The notes below the pieces were generated by a model. The model saw only the letters and a program-made list of their open reading frames with translations. It did no database searches and had not been told where the DNA came from. Position numbers and translations under genes: made by a program. From Streptomyces tsukubensis (lineage in GTDB: Bacteria > Actinomycetota > Actinomycetes > Streptomycetales > Streptomycetaceae), in contig NZ_CP045178.1 of NCBI RefSeq assembly GCF_009296025.1, positions 5,952,001-6,016,000 on the forward strand: a stretch of 64,000 nucleotides of DNA. Reading direction: 5' to 3'. Below, one piece after another: positions 16,637 through 26,444 of this stretch; within the stretch, counting starts at the first letter, position 1, and each line of letters begins with the position of its first letter.

Positions 16637-17647
16637 TCAGCCCTCCCGCTTCCAGGTGTCGCCCCAGCCCTGTTGCTGCCCGGGGGGCCCGCCCCGCGGG
16701 GGCTGTGGCGGGGCCTGGGCCGCGGCCTCGGGGTCCGACCCGCGGGTGTGCGCGTGATACTCCACCGACTCCGCGGTGAGCTGCATGAAGGCGTCCTCCA
16801 GAGAGGCCTGCTGGGGGCTCAGCTCGTGCAGGACGAGCTGTTGCGCCGAGGCCAGTTCGCCGAGTTCCGCCGCGCTGGTGGAGTCGACCTCCAAGCTTCC
16901 GTCGCCCGCCTCCGCGGCGGTGATCCCGGCCCGGTGCAGTACGTCGAGCAGCCGCTCCCGCTCGGGGGAGCGCAGCTTGACGTAGGTGCGGGAGTTCTCG
17001 CGGATGAAGTCGGCCATCGAGGTGTCCGCCATGAGGCTGCCCCGGCCGATCACGACGAGGTGATCGGCGGTCAGCGCCATCTCGCTCATCAGGTGCGAGG
17101 AGACGAAGACGGTACGTCCCTGCTCGGCGAGGGACTTCATCAGGTTCCTGATCCAGTGGATGCCCTCGGGGTCGAGCCCGTTGACCGGCTCGTCGAACAT
17201 CAGGATCCTCGGGTCCCCGAGAAGGGCGCCGGCTATCCCGAGCCGCTGGCCCATACCGAGTGAGAAACCCTTGGCGCGTTTCTTGGCCACCGAGGTGAGA
17301 CCCACTGTGTCGAGCACCTCGTCGACCCGGGAGCGGGGGATGCCGTTGCTCTGCGCCAGACAGAGGAGGTGGTTGAAGGCGGTGCGTCCGCCGTGCATGG
17401 CCTTGGCGTCCAGCAGCGCGCCGATGTACTTCAGCGGATCCCTGAGCTGCGCGTAGTGCTTGCCGTCGATGCGCACCTCGCCGGCGGTGGGGTTGTCGAG
17501 CCCCAGCATCATCCGCATCGTCGTGGATTTGCCCGCGCCGTTCGGCCCGAGGAACCCGGTGACGATTCCGGGCCGCACCGCGAAGGTGAGGTTGTTGACC
17601 GCCGTCTTGTCGCCGTACCGCTTGGTCAGCCCCGAGAGCTCGATCAT
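16637..17647 (-). CDS. ABC transporter ATP-binding protein, pair 1
   Basis: 336 residues. Walker A GPNGAGKST, signature FSLGMGQRLGIAGALLG, Walker B ILMFDEPVNGLDPEG, switch His in VSSHLMSEM; strongly similar to the ATPase at 14430. ATG 17647 (MIELSGLTKRYG) is the family start; the longer open frame is not conserved. A short Pro/Gln tail ends the protein. Forms an exporter with the permease encoded immediately downstream. Confidence 0.92.
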   Translation of the reverse strand: MIELSGLTKRYGDKTAVNNLTFAVRPGIVTGFLGPNGAGKSTTMRMMLGLDNPTAGEVRIDGKHYAQLRDPLKYIGALLDAKAMHGGRTAFNHLLCLAQSNGIPRSRVDEVLDTVGLTSVAKKRAKGFSLGMGQRLGIAGALLGDPRILMFDEPVNGLDPEGIHWIRNLMKSLAEQGRTVFVSSHLMSEMALTADHLVVIGRGSLMADTSMADFIRENSRTYVKLRSPERERLLDVLHRAGITAAEAGDGSLEVDSTSAAELGELASAQQLVLHELSPQQASLEDAFMQLTAESVEYHAHTRGSDPEAAAQAPPQPPRGGPPGQQQGWGDTWKREG

Positions 17648-17774
17648 GTGTTCCACGCTAGAGGGCTCCGGGAGGTCATGCCACTCTTTCTCCGGATTCG
17701 CCCCTGATCGCCTGATCGCCTGCTCGGGTGCGGGGCCGGGACATACGAGTGCCCCTGGAAACCCCTCGGACACA

Positions 17775-17820
17775 CGAGTGCCCCGGAGCACCGTACGGGT
17801 ACGGCGCTCCGGGGCACTCG
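17775..17820 (-). terminator. Strong hairpin terminator downstream of filP
   Basis: 15-bp perfect arms CGAGTGCCCCGGAGC (17775-17789) and GCTCCGGGGCACTCG (17806-17820), continued after one mismatch by a 6-bp inner stem CCGTAC/GTACGG with a 2-nt gap. It lies 23 nt past the filP stop and would also end transcripts from neither-strand neighbours, since the ATPase gene at 17647 starts on its other side. Confidence 0.85.
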
Positions 17821-17843
17821 GGCACAGGAACCCGGTGGGAGCG

Positions 17844-18779
17844 TCAGCGGGACTGCTGGGCCGGAACCCCCCGGCTGGCCGACTCGTCCTCCGCGGGCGT
17901 ACCCGCCGCCGCCACCGCGGCGCCTGTCAGCGTCGCCAGCATCTCGCGGACGTTGGTCAGCTGCGCGTTGATGGAGTCGCGGCGGTTGGTGAGCGCCGCC
18001 AGCTCGCGCTCCGACTCGCTGCGGATCCGGTCGGCCTTGGCGTTGGCGTCGGCCACGATGTCCTCGGCCTGGCGCTGCGCGGTCTCGACCGTCTGACGGG
18101 CACGGCGCTCCGCGTCGGTGCGCAGCTTCTCGGCCTCCAGGCGAAGCTGCTCCGCGCGGTGCTCGATCTCCGCGAGGCGCTTCTCCGCCTTGGCCTGACG
18201 CGACGCCAGGTCGCGCTCGGACTGCTCGCGGCGCTTGGCGAGGTTCGTCTCGAAGTCGGCGGCGGCCTGCGCGGCCTTGGCGCGGGTCTCCTCGAAGAGG
18301 GCGTCCGCCTCCTCGCGCTTCGACTGCGCGTCCTTCTGCGCCTCGGCGCGCAGCACGCCCGCCTCGTTCGTCGCCTTCTCGACGATCCGGACGCCTTCGT
18401 CCTCGGCCTTCGCCTTGCGCTCGGAGGCGAACGCCTCGGCGTCGTTGCGCACCTGCTGCGCGGCCGACTCGGCCAGCTCCCGGTGCTGCTCGGCCGCGCG
18501 GCGGGCCTCCTCGCGGAGGTCTTTCGCCTCCTCCTCGGCGAGCCGGAGGATCTTCTCGACGCGGGCGCCCAGGCCGGCGTAGGAAGGCTCGGCATCGGTC
18601 ACCTGGGCCTGGGCGTTCTGCGTTTCGAGGTGGAGTTCCTCGATGCGCTTTTCCAGAGCGGTGATACGAGCCAGGGCGCTGTCACGGTCGGAGACGAGCT
18701 TGGCGATGCGTTCGTCCACCTGAGCGCGGTCGTACCCACGCCGCACAAGCTCGAAGCCGTAGGGGGAAGTGTCGCTCAT
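17844..18779 (-). CDS. filP: FilP, intermediate-filament-like coiled-coil protein
   Basis: 311 residues. Short DivIVA-like head (SPYGFELVRRGYDRAQVDER) followed by nearly continuous coiled coil rich in Ala/Glu/Arg (about residues 25-285), then a Ser/Ala tail. FilP assembles cytoskeletal networks behind growing hyphal tips, interacts with DivIVA and Scy, and affects hyphal rigidity. Length matches the S. coelicolor protein I recall (SCO5396, about 310 aa). It lies directly downstream of scy on the same strand with a 226-bp gap. ATG 18779 chosen as start of the conserved head. Confidence 0.93.
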   Translation of the reverse strand: MSDTSPYGFELVRRGYDRAQVDERIAKLVSDRDSALARITALEKRIEELHLETQNAQAQVTDAEPSYAGLGARVEKILRLAEEEAKDLREEARRAAEQHRELAESAAQQVRNDAEAFASERKAKAEDEGVRIVEKATNEAGVLRAEAQKDAQSKREEADALFEETRAKAAQAAADFETNLAKRREQSERDLASRQAKAEKRLAEIEHRAEQLRLEAEKLRTDAERRARQTVETAQRQAEDIVADANAKADRIRSESERELAALTNRRDSINAQLTNVREMLATLTGAAVAAAGTPAEDESASRGVPAQQSR

Positions 18780-19005
18780 GGGGTTCCTGTCGAATGGGAC
18801 CGGTGAGGTGATAGAGAGAATCCTAGGGGTGCGGACGGCGTGTCATCGAGCAAATGCCCGTTTGATCTGGAGAATGACACCCCTTTTGAGTGGCTGAGGA
18901 CCGGATTCGGGTGGATCGGAAGCCTGGGGACAGTGTGGCCATTGGGTCGTCGGCCTCGCTGTGTGCGTCCACATGACTCAACAAGCATGGAAACGATGTA
19001 TCTGA

Positions 19006-22000
19006 CTACCCCTCCGTCTGTTTCCCACCCGAACGGGTTGCCCCGGCCGAAGCCCCCGCCTTGACGGCCCCTGCCCCGGACGAGCCGGCTGAACCGCCCT
19101 TGGCGTTACCGGTCGGAGCCTCGAAGGACTCCAGCGCCTCCAGCACATCCTGCACCCGGGAGATCTCGGTGTTGATGTCCTGGCGACGGCGGACCAGCAC
19201 GTCCAGCTCGCGTCTGCCCTCCTCGACCGTACGCGTCGCCTCTTCCTCGGCCTCGCTCCTGATCCGCTCGGCCTCGCCGACCAGTTCCGCCTTCTTCTGG
19301 TTGGCCTCCTTGAGCAGCAGCTCGGCCTTCTTGACCGCGGCGATCCGTACCTTGCCGGCCTCCGAATTGGCGTCGGCCACCAGCTTCTTGGCCCGCTCCT
19401 CGGCCTCGGCCAACTGCTCCTCAGCGGCCTTCACCAACGCGTCGCACCGCTCGCCGGCGGACTTCATCGTCTCCGCGGACTCGCGCCTCGCCCGGTCGTG
19501 GAGTTCCTCGATCTCGCCGGTGACGCGTTCGCGCAGCTCCTCGGCGCGCTCTCTTATGGCGGTCGCGTCCCTGCGCGCGCCGACCAGCAACTCGTCGGCG
19601 TCCGTACGGGACCGCTCCACCAGGGAGTTGCCCTCGACCGTCGCCTCCGAGACCAGCCTCTCCGCCTCTGCGCGGGCGGCGCCCACCATCGTGTCGGCCT
19701 GCGCCTCCGCGTCGGTGGTGGCCTTCAACGCGGTCTCCTGCGCCTGCGTGGTCAGCTTCTCCGCCTCGGCCGCGGTCTCGCTCAGCAGCCGGTCGACCTG
19801 CTCGGCCGCCTCCGAGCGACGCTTGTTGGCCTCGGCGCGCGCCTCGTCGAGCACCCGGTCCGACTCGTCGCGGGCCTCGGAGCGCACCCGCTCCGCCTCC
19901 TGCGCGGCCTCGGCCGCCACCCGCTCCGTCTCCGCCCTCGTCCGCTCCGCGTGCTGCCGGGCGGACCCGACCGTCTCCGCGGCCTCGGCGCGCAGCCGCT
20001 CCGCCTCGTCCGTCGCCTCGGACACCCGGCTCTCGGCCTGCGCCGCGGCCTCGTCCCTGACCCGGGCCGCCTCGGCCGCCGTCTCCGTCGCGAGGCGTTC
20101 CGCCTCCGACGTGGCCTCGCCGATCAACCGGTCGGCCTGGGTGGCGGCTTCGCCCCTGATCCGGTTGGCGTCCTCCCTGGCCTCGGCCCGCGAACGCGAC
20201 GCGTCCTGCTCGGCGGAGGCGATGGCGTCCGACGCCTCCGTACGCACCCGCTGCGCGTGCTCGGCCGTCTCCGACCTGATCCGCTCCGACTCGGCGAGCG
20301 CGTCGGAAACGGCGCGCTCCGCGAGGGCCTTGGCCGCCTCCGACTCCTCCTGGGCCTCCGTCCGCAGCCGCGCCACCTCCTCGGCGGTCTCCGTCCGCAG
20401 CCGTGCCACTTCCTCGTCGGTCTCCGTGCGCAGCCGCGCCACGTCGTCCTGGGTCTCGGCGCGCAGCCGCGCCACGTCCTCGGTGGCGCGCTCGCGCTCC
20501 GCGTGGGCGTCGGCGCGCAGCCGGTCGGCCTCCTCCTGCGCCTCCTGACGCGTGCGCTCCGCCGCGTGTTCGGCGGCGGCGCGCAGCCCGGCGATCTCCT
20601 CCTGCGCCTGCTCCTGGAGCCCGGCCACCGAGTCGCGGACCTGCTGCGCGGTCTGCTCGGCCGTGGAGACGAGTTCGCTCGCGCGGGCCTCGGCCTCCTC
20701 GACCAGCCGCAGCGCCTCGGCGTCCGCCTCCTCGACCCGTTTGCGGGCGGAGGCGAGCAGCTCCTCGGCGCGCTCCCCGGCCCGCTCCCGCTCCTGGTCC
20801 GCGTCCGCGCGGGCCGACGCGAGGGTCTCCTCGGCCTCCTTGCGGCGCCTCGTCGACTCCTCCTGGGCGGCGGCCAGTTCCTCCGCTGCCTCGGTGCCGG
20901 TCCGCTCCGCGGCGGCTGTCGCCTCGGTCCTCACCCGGTCCGCGGACTCCTGGGCCTGGGTCTTCAGCCGCTCGGCCTCGGTGGAGGCCTCGTCCCGCAG
21001 CCGCAGGGCCGCGGTCTCCGCCTCCGTACGGGCCCGTGTCGCGTCGTCAGCGGCCTCGGCGCGCAGCCGCTCCGCCTCGGTCTCCGCCTGCTCCTGAAGC
21101 GTGCGGGCCCGCTCCGCCGCCTCGGCGCGCAGTCGCTCCGTCTCCTCCGCGGTCTCCTTGCGCAGCCGCTCGGCCTCCGCGCGGGCCTCGGTCAGCGCCT
21201 CCTCCGCCGCGCTGACCCGCTGCTCCGCCTCGGTGCGCAGCCGGACCAACTCGTCCTCGGCGCCGGCGTGCAGCGCGGCTATGGCACGCTCGGTCTCCTC
21301 GTGCAGGGCACGCGCCGCCTCCTCGGCCTCCGCCTTGGTGGCCGCCGCGGCCTCGGTCGCCTCCGCGGCCTTGCGCTCTGCGTCCTCGCGCGCCTGCTCC
21401 AGGGCCTCCTCGGTCTGCGCACGCAGCGCCGCGGCCCGCTCGGCCGCCTCGGCGCGGACCCGCTCGGACTCCGCGCTCGCCCCCGACTTCAGCTCCTCCG
21501 CGTCGGAGCGCGCCTCGGTCAGCAACTCCTCGGCGGACGACGCGGCTTCCTCGATCTGCTGGACGGCCTCGCGCCTGGCCTCGCCCCGGATGCGCTCGCC
21601 CTCGGCGACGGCCTCGGACCGCAGCTGTTCCGCCTCGCCCCGAAGCCGCCTGGCCTCCTCCTGGAGCTCGACGGTCTTCGCGCGGTATTCCTTGGTGTCG
21701 TCCTTGGCCGCGCCCTTCAGCTCCTCCGCCGTGTCGGCGGCCTCGCTGCGCAGCCGCTCGGCCTCGGCGTCCGCCTCGCGACGGATCCGCTCGGCCTCCT
21801 CGGACGCCGCCTTCGTCGTCGACCTGGCGTCCTCGGCCGCCTTGTTCAGTACCTCGTCGGCGGTACGGGCCGCCTTCGCGAGAGCGGCGGCGGAGTCCTC
21901 GGCCGCGACCGTGCGGGCCTTCTCGCCCGCCTCGGCGATGACCTTCTCCGCCTCGGCGACCGCGTCGGCCCTGGTCTGCTCGGCCTCGCTCTTGAGGGCC

Positions 22001-22976
22001 TCGGCCTCCTTGGTGGCCTCGCTGACCAGCCGGGCGATCTGCTCCTTGGCCGTACGGGTGCGCTGCTCGTTCTCGGACTCGGCGGTGGCGAGCCGCTTGG
22101 CCGCCGCGTCCTTCGCCTCCGCTGTCACCTTCTCCGACTCGGCGCGCGCCTCGCGCAGCGCCGCCTCGGCCCGCGCCATCCGTTCCTCGGCGTCGCGGCT
22201 CAGCTCGGCCGCCTGCCTGCGCGCCTGGTCGGACTCGCCCGCCGTGGTCGTACGCAGCTGCTCCGCGTGGTCGGTGGCCTCCTGGGCCTGCGTGGAGGCC
22301 GCGGCGAGCAGCCTCTCCGCGTCGGCGCGGGCCCTGCGCAGCAGCGCCTCCGCCTCGCCGCGCGCGCTCTCCGCCTCGGAACCCAGCCGCTGCCTGGTCT
22401 CCTCGGCGACGCGCACCGCCTCGGCCCGCGCCGCGGCGACCGACTGCTCGGCCTCGGCCCTGGACTCGTCGATCAGCCTGCGGGCCTGCGCCTCCGTACG
22501 GGCGCGCAACTGCTCGGCCCACGCCACGTTCTCGTTGACATGGGACTCGACGGTGGCCCTGCGCTCGGCCAGTTCCTGATCGAGCTGCTGGCGCCGGGTC
22601 ACGGCCTCCGTGTGCAGCTCCGACTGGAGCTTGGCCTGCTGTTCCGCGTGCTCCTGGAGGATCCGCTGTGTCTGTGAACGGGCGTCGCGCAGCTCGCGTT
22701 CCGCGTCCATCCGCAGCTGATCGGCCTGGATCTGGCATTGCGGAGCATCTGCTCGGCCTGGTAGCCGATGTCCGCCGCGTCATAGGCGGGGCGGGACGCG
22801 AGGTTGCGCCGCGCCTCGTGCAGCTTCGCGCGCAACCCCTCGACCTGGTAGCCGAGGTCGTCGGCGTGCTGGACGGCCTTCTCCCGTTCGGTCTTCAGCC
22901 GTTTCATCTCGGCTTCGAACCGTGAGAGGTGGTCGTCGTCAGCTTGGTGGCTCTCCTGGCGTTCGTAGCCCCGCAC
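19006..22976 (-). pseudogene. scy: Scy, giant coiled-coil polarity scaffold, one-base frameshift
   Basis: Intact it would be about 1323 residues: a head (MRGYERQESHQADDDHL and SRFEAEMKRLKTEREKAVQ) then a very long Ala/Glu/Arg coiled coil with degenerate repeats, matching Scy (SCO5397 by memory), which organises the tip complex and numbers of polarity centres. The head reads in one frame from 22976 to EQMLRNA, then the conserved continuation QIQADQLRMDAERELRD is found only in a second frame running to 19006. A single missing C in the minus strand (GG instead of GGG at 22734-22735) explains it. Either a sequencing/assembly error in a short G run or a genuine mutation. Translation from ATG 22710 would give a headless 1234-residue protein. 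Confidence 0.9.
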
Positions 22977-23182
22977 TGCGCGGTCCCATCCGTCCCCTGG
23001 TCGTAAATCTCCGAACGAGCACCGTCCATCCGAGGACGGGCCCCCGGGGAATGGTGTCAGATCAACAGCCGAGCAGGGGCGCCTGCCCCGACGCTCGCCC
23101 CCCGAAACCCGGACCCCGGCCCGCGGCCGCCCCCGTCAGCGGGGCAGCCGCCCCCAACCCTACCGGCCCGGATATCCGGAGG

Positions 23183-23635
23183 TCAGTCCTCCGTCCCTTG
23201 GGCCACGGAGGACGCGGCAGCCGATGTGACGAGTTCGGTCAGTACCCCATGACAGTCCTTGGGGTGCAAAAACGTGATACGCGACCCCATGGAGCCCGGA
23301 CGGGGCTCGTCGTAGAGGACGCGTATGCCCTTGTCCTTGATCCTCGCGGAGTCGGTGTCCACGTCCGCGGTGCCGAAGGCGATGTGATGGACCCCCTCGC
23401 CGTTCTTGGCCAGCCATTTACCGACGGCCGAGTCCTCGCGGACCGGTTCGAGGAGCTGGAGGTAGGAGGCGCCGCCGTCCGAGGTCTCGTTGATCTTCAG
23501 CATGGCCTCCCGCACGCCCTGCTCCTCATTGACCTCCGAGTGGAACACCTCGAAGCCGTACGTCGTCCGGTAGAACTCGACCGTCCTGTCCAGATCGAAG
23601 CAGGCGATCCCGATGTGATCGATACGTGTCAGCAT
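23183..23635 (-). CDS. mce: Methylmalonyl-CoA epimerase
   Basis: 150 residues, a two-module VOC/glyoxalase fold. MLTRIDHIGIACFDLDRTVE carries the first metal His (H7); VHHIAFGTADVD supplies the second and a late Glu in GVLTELV the third. It interconverts (2R)- and (2S)-methylmalonyl-CoA, linking propionyl-CoA carboxylation to the B12 mutases. Divergent from the thiolase gene with 133 bp between starts. Confidence 0.92.
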   Translation of the reverse strand: MLTRIDHIGIACFDLDRTVEFYRTTYGFEVFHSEVNEEQGVREAMLKINETSDGGASYLQLLEPVREDSAVGKWLAKNGEGVHHIAFGTADVDTDSARIKDKGIRVLYDEPRPGSMGSRITFLHPKDCHGVLTELVTSAAASSVAQGTED

Positions 23636-23768
23636 CCACCCAGTGCAGCGCCACGGCGCCGGTTACGCAACGTGCGCGCGATCACACGCGCTGCCCGGTG
23701 ACCCCGACGGCTACCGCTCAGTACATTGAGGTAAACCCTCGTTCACTTCGGCTAAGGGGCCGCGCCTC

Positions 23769-24977
23769 ATGACTGATACGCAGCGCACCACCTCCGTGAT
23801 CGTCGCCGGAGCCCGCACGCCCATGGGGCGGTTGCTCGGCTCCCTGAAGTCCTTCTCCGGCAGTGACCTCGGCGGCTTCGCCATCAAGGCCGCCCTCGAC
23901 CGCGCCGGTGTCGCGGGCGACCAGGTCGAGTACGTCATCATGGGGCAGGTCCTCCAGGCCGGAGCCGGGCAGATCCCCGCCCGCCAGGCCGCCGTCAAGG
24001 CCGGCATCCCGATGAGCGTCCCCGCCCTCACCGTCAACAAGGTGTGTCTCTCCGGGCTCGACGCCATCGCCCTCGCGGACCAGCTCATCCGCGCCGGTGA
24101 GTTCGACGTCGTCGTCGCGGGCGGCCAGGAGTCCATGACCAACGCGCCGCACCTGCTCCCCAAATCCCGCGAGGGCTACAAGTACGGCGCCGTGGAGATG
24201 CTCGACTCGATGGCGTACGACGGACTCACCGACGCCTACGAGTCCATCCCCATGGGCGCCTCCACCGAGAAGCACAACACCCGCCTCGGCATCGGCCGCG
24301 GCGCGCAGGACGAGTTCGCGGCCCGCAGTCACCAGAAGGCGGCGGCCGCGCAGAAGAACGGTTACTTCGACGCGGAGATCACCCCCGTCGAGGTCCCGCA
24401 GCGCAAGGGGGACCCCGTCGTCGTCTCGCAGGACGAGGGCATCCGCGCGGAGACCACCGCCGAGGCGCTCGGGAAGCTGCGCCCCGCCTTCGCCAAGGAC
24501 GGCACGATCACCGCGGGCTCCGCCTCGCAGATCTCCGACGGGGCCGCCGCCGTCGTCGTCATGAGCCGCGCCAAGGCGGAGGAACTCGGCCTCGACTGGA
24601 TCGCCGAGATCGGCGCCCACGGCAACGTCGCGGGGCCGGACAACTCCCTCCAGTCCCAGCCCTCCCACGCCATCGAGCACGCCCTCTCCAAGGGCGGCCT
24701 CGCCGTCGCCGACCTCGACCTCATCGAGATCAACGAGGCCTTCGCCGCTGTCGCCGTACAGTCCATGGCCGACCTCGGGGTCTCCCCCGAGAAGGTGAAC
24801 GTCAACGGCGGCGCCATCGCGCTTGGCCACCCCATCGGCATGTCCGGCGCCCGGCTCGTACTGCACCTCGCGCTTGAGCTGAAGCGGCGGGGCGGCGGCA
24901 CAGGGGCGGCGGCCCTCTGCGGCGGCGGCGGCCAGGGCGACGCGCTCATCCTGCGGGTGCCGCGCGCCGACGGCTGA
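23769..24977 (+). CDS. Acetyl-CoA C-acetyltransferase
   Basis: 402 residues of thiolase fold with acylated Cys93 ([12 protein letters not shown]), His354 in [10 protein letters not shown] and Cys384 in LCGGGGQGD, the complete catalytic set. It condenses two acetyl-CoA to acetoacetyl-CoA or runs the reverse. With the hydroxybutyryl-CoA dehydrogenase at 5557 it feeds the C4-CoA route used for ethylmalonyl/isobutyryl-CoA metabolism. The next gene in the same direction, meaB, is 185 bp downstream. Confidence 0.93.
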   Translation: MTDTQRTTSVIVAGARTPMGRLLGSLKSFSGSDLGGFAIKAALDRAGVAGDQVEYVIMGQVLQAGAGQIPARQAAVKAGIPMSVPALTVNKVCLSGLDAIALADQLIRAGEFDVVVAGGQESMTNAPHLLPKSREGYKYGAVEMLDSMAYDGLTDAYESIPMGASTEKHNTRLGIGRGAQDEFAARSHQKAAAAQKNGYFDAEITPVEVPQRKGDPVVVSQDEGIRAETTAEALGKLRPAFAKDGTITAGSASQISDGAAAVVVMSRAKAEELGLDWIAEIGAHGNVAGPDNSLQSQPSHAIEHALSKGGLAVADLDLIEINEAFAAVAVQSMADLGVSPEKVNVNGGAIALGHPIGMSGARLVLHLALELKRRGGGTGAAALCGGGGQGDALILRVPRADG

Positions 24978-25162
24978 CCCGCCGGGCCCGGCCGCGCCGC
25001 ACGGGGCCGGGACCGCTCCCGCGGTTGCCCCGCGGGTACCCGCTCGGGGTGCCCGTCCCGGGGTACCCGATTTTCTCCACTCGCCGTATCCGTCGCCGAC
25101 GGTCTCCGAACGGGGCCGACCGCGGTGGAACGGCCGACGGTTCCTGAACGAACGGAGCAGTG

Positions 25163-26116
25163 ATGCAGGACGTCTCCTCCCTTGTGGCCGAGGCCAGGGA
25201 AGGCCGGCCCAGGGCCGTGGCCCGGCTCATCTCCCTCGTGGAGGGGGCGTCCCCGCAGTTGCGCGAGGTGATGGCCGCCCTCGCCCCGCTGACAGGCAAG
25301 GCCTACGTCGTCGGGATCACCGGGTCGCCCGGTGTCGGTAAGTCGACTTCCACCTCGGCGCTGATCACGGCCTACCGGCGGGCGGGCAAGCGGGTCGGTG
25401 TCCTCGCCGTCGACCCCTCCTCGCCCTTCTCCGGCGGCGCACTCCTCGGCGACCGGGTCAGGATGTCCGAGCACGCCTCGGACTCCGGCGTCTACATCCG
25501 CTCCATGGCCACCCGCGGCCACCTCGGCGGCCTCGCCTGGGCCGCCCCCCAGGCCATCCGCGTCCTCGACGCCGCCGGGTGCGAGGTGATCATCGTCGAG
25601 ACCGTCGGGGTCGGACAGTCCGAGGTCGAGATCGCCTCCCAGGCCGACACCTCGGTCGTACTCCTAGCCCCCGGCATGGGCGACGGCATCCAGGCGGCCA
25701 AGGCCGGAATCCTGGAGATCGGGGACGTCTACGTCGTCAACAAGGCCGACCGCGACGGCGCCGACGCGACCGCCCGCGAGCTGAACCACATGCTCGGCCT
25801 CGGCGCATCACGCGACGCGGGCGACTGGCGGCCCCCCATCGTCAAGACCGTCGCCGCCAGGGGCGAGGGGATCGACGAGGTGGTGGAGGCGCTGGAGAAG
25901 CACCGCGGCTGGATGGAGGAGCGCGGGGTCCTCGCGGAGCGGCGCAGGGACCGGGCCGCGCGCGAGGTCGAGGCGATCGCGGTCACCGCCCTGCGGGAAC
26001 GGATCGGTGACCTGCGCGGCGACCGCAGGCTTGAGGCGCTCGCCGACCGGGTCGCCCGCGGTGAACTCGACGTGTACGGGGCCGCCGACGAACTGGTGGC
26101 GGGCGTCACCGGCTAG
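25163..26116 (+). CDS. meaB: MeaB-type G-protein chaperone for B12 mutases
   Basis: 317 residues. P-loop GITGSPGVGKSTSTSAL, base-recognition NKAD (VVNKADRDGAD), switch motif ETVGVGQSE and the family DPSSPFSGGALLGDR. MeaB (ArgK-like) gates coenzyme B12 delivery and protects acyl-CoA mutases from inactivation; the mutase gene icmA is 9 kb away. ATG 25163 follows CGGAG by 5 nt. The stop codon TAG overlaps the first bases of the inverted-repeat element at 26115, so the C-terminus may have been set by that insertion. Confidence 0.93.
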   Translation: MQDVSSLVAEAREGRPRAVARLISLVEGASPQLREVMAALAPLTGKAYVVGITGSPGVGKSTSTSALITAYRRAGKRVGVLAVDPSSPFSGGALLGDRVRMSEHASDSGVYIRSMATRGHLGGLAWAAPQAIRVLDAAGCEVIIVETVGVGQSEVEIASQADTSVVLLAPGMGDGIQAAKAGILEIGDVYVVNKADRDGADATARELNHMLGLGASRDAGDWRPPIVKTVAARGEGIDEVVEALEKHRGWMEERGVLAERRRDRAAREVEAIAVTALRERIGDLRGDRRLEALADRVARGELDVYGAADELVAGVTG

Positions 26117-26291
26117 GGCGTGTTTCGAAAGTGGCGTCGTCCGCCCGGAGGGCGGGGCCCGCGGCGTCTGGTGCGGTGCATCGCAAGGCGGAGGGTCGTC
26201 CGCGTACTGGGTGTACGTGGGCGATCCCGACAACGCGGCGAGGTGCCGTGCCAGGCGTCGCGGGCCGGACGGGACTTTCGAAACACGCCCT
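26115..26291. mobile_element. Miniature inverted-repeat (MITE-like) element
   Basis: A 177-bp non-coding unit bounded by perfect 18-bp terminal inverted repeats, AGGGCGTGTTTCGAAAGT at 26115-26132 and its exact complement at 26274-26291. The interior is also imperfectly palindromic (for example GGCCCGCGGCGTCTGG against CCAGGCGTCGCGGGCC), so the whole unit can fold into one long hairpin. The left end overlaps the meaB stop. No obvious target duplication. I recall similar sequences between Streptomyces genes but cannot name a family with certainty. Confidence 0.75.
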
Positions 26292-26341
26292 GGGCGCCGG
26301 AGGCTCACACACCGGGACTCGCGGGCCCGGCGACATGGAAA

Positions 26342-26374
26342 GTCCGCCCCCTCCCGGGGGCGGAGGGGGCGGAC
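26342..26374 (-). terminator. Terminator-like hairpin after the PepSY gene
   Basis: Arms GTCCGCCCCCT (26342-26352) and AGGGGGCGGAC (26364-26374) with an 11-nt loop, 70 nt past the PepSY stop. Confidence 0.6.
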
Positions 26375-26444
26375 CCGGCCGTGGTTCGGCCGGTGGTCGG
26401 GCGCGGGGTTCCGCTGGCCGCCCGAGGTGTGGTGGCCCGGTGGA

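Noticed and set aside
19498..22677. A 1059-residue plus-strand open frame opposite scy
   Set aside because: It is the complement of Ala/Glu/Arg-rich coiled-coil codons, giving Leu/Arg/Gly monotony without domains; scy on the other strand has a recognised family.
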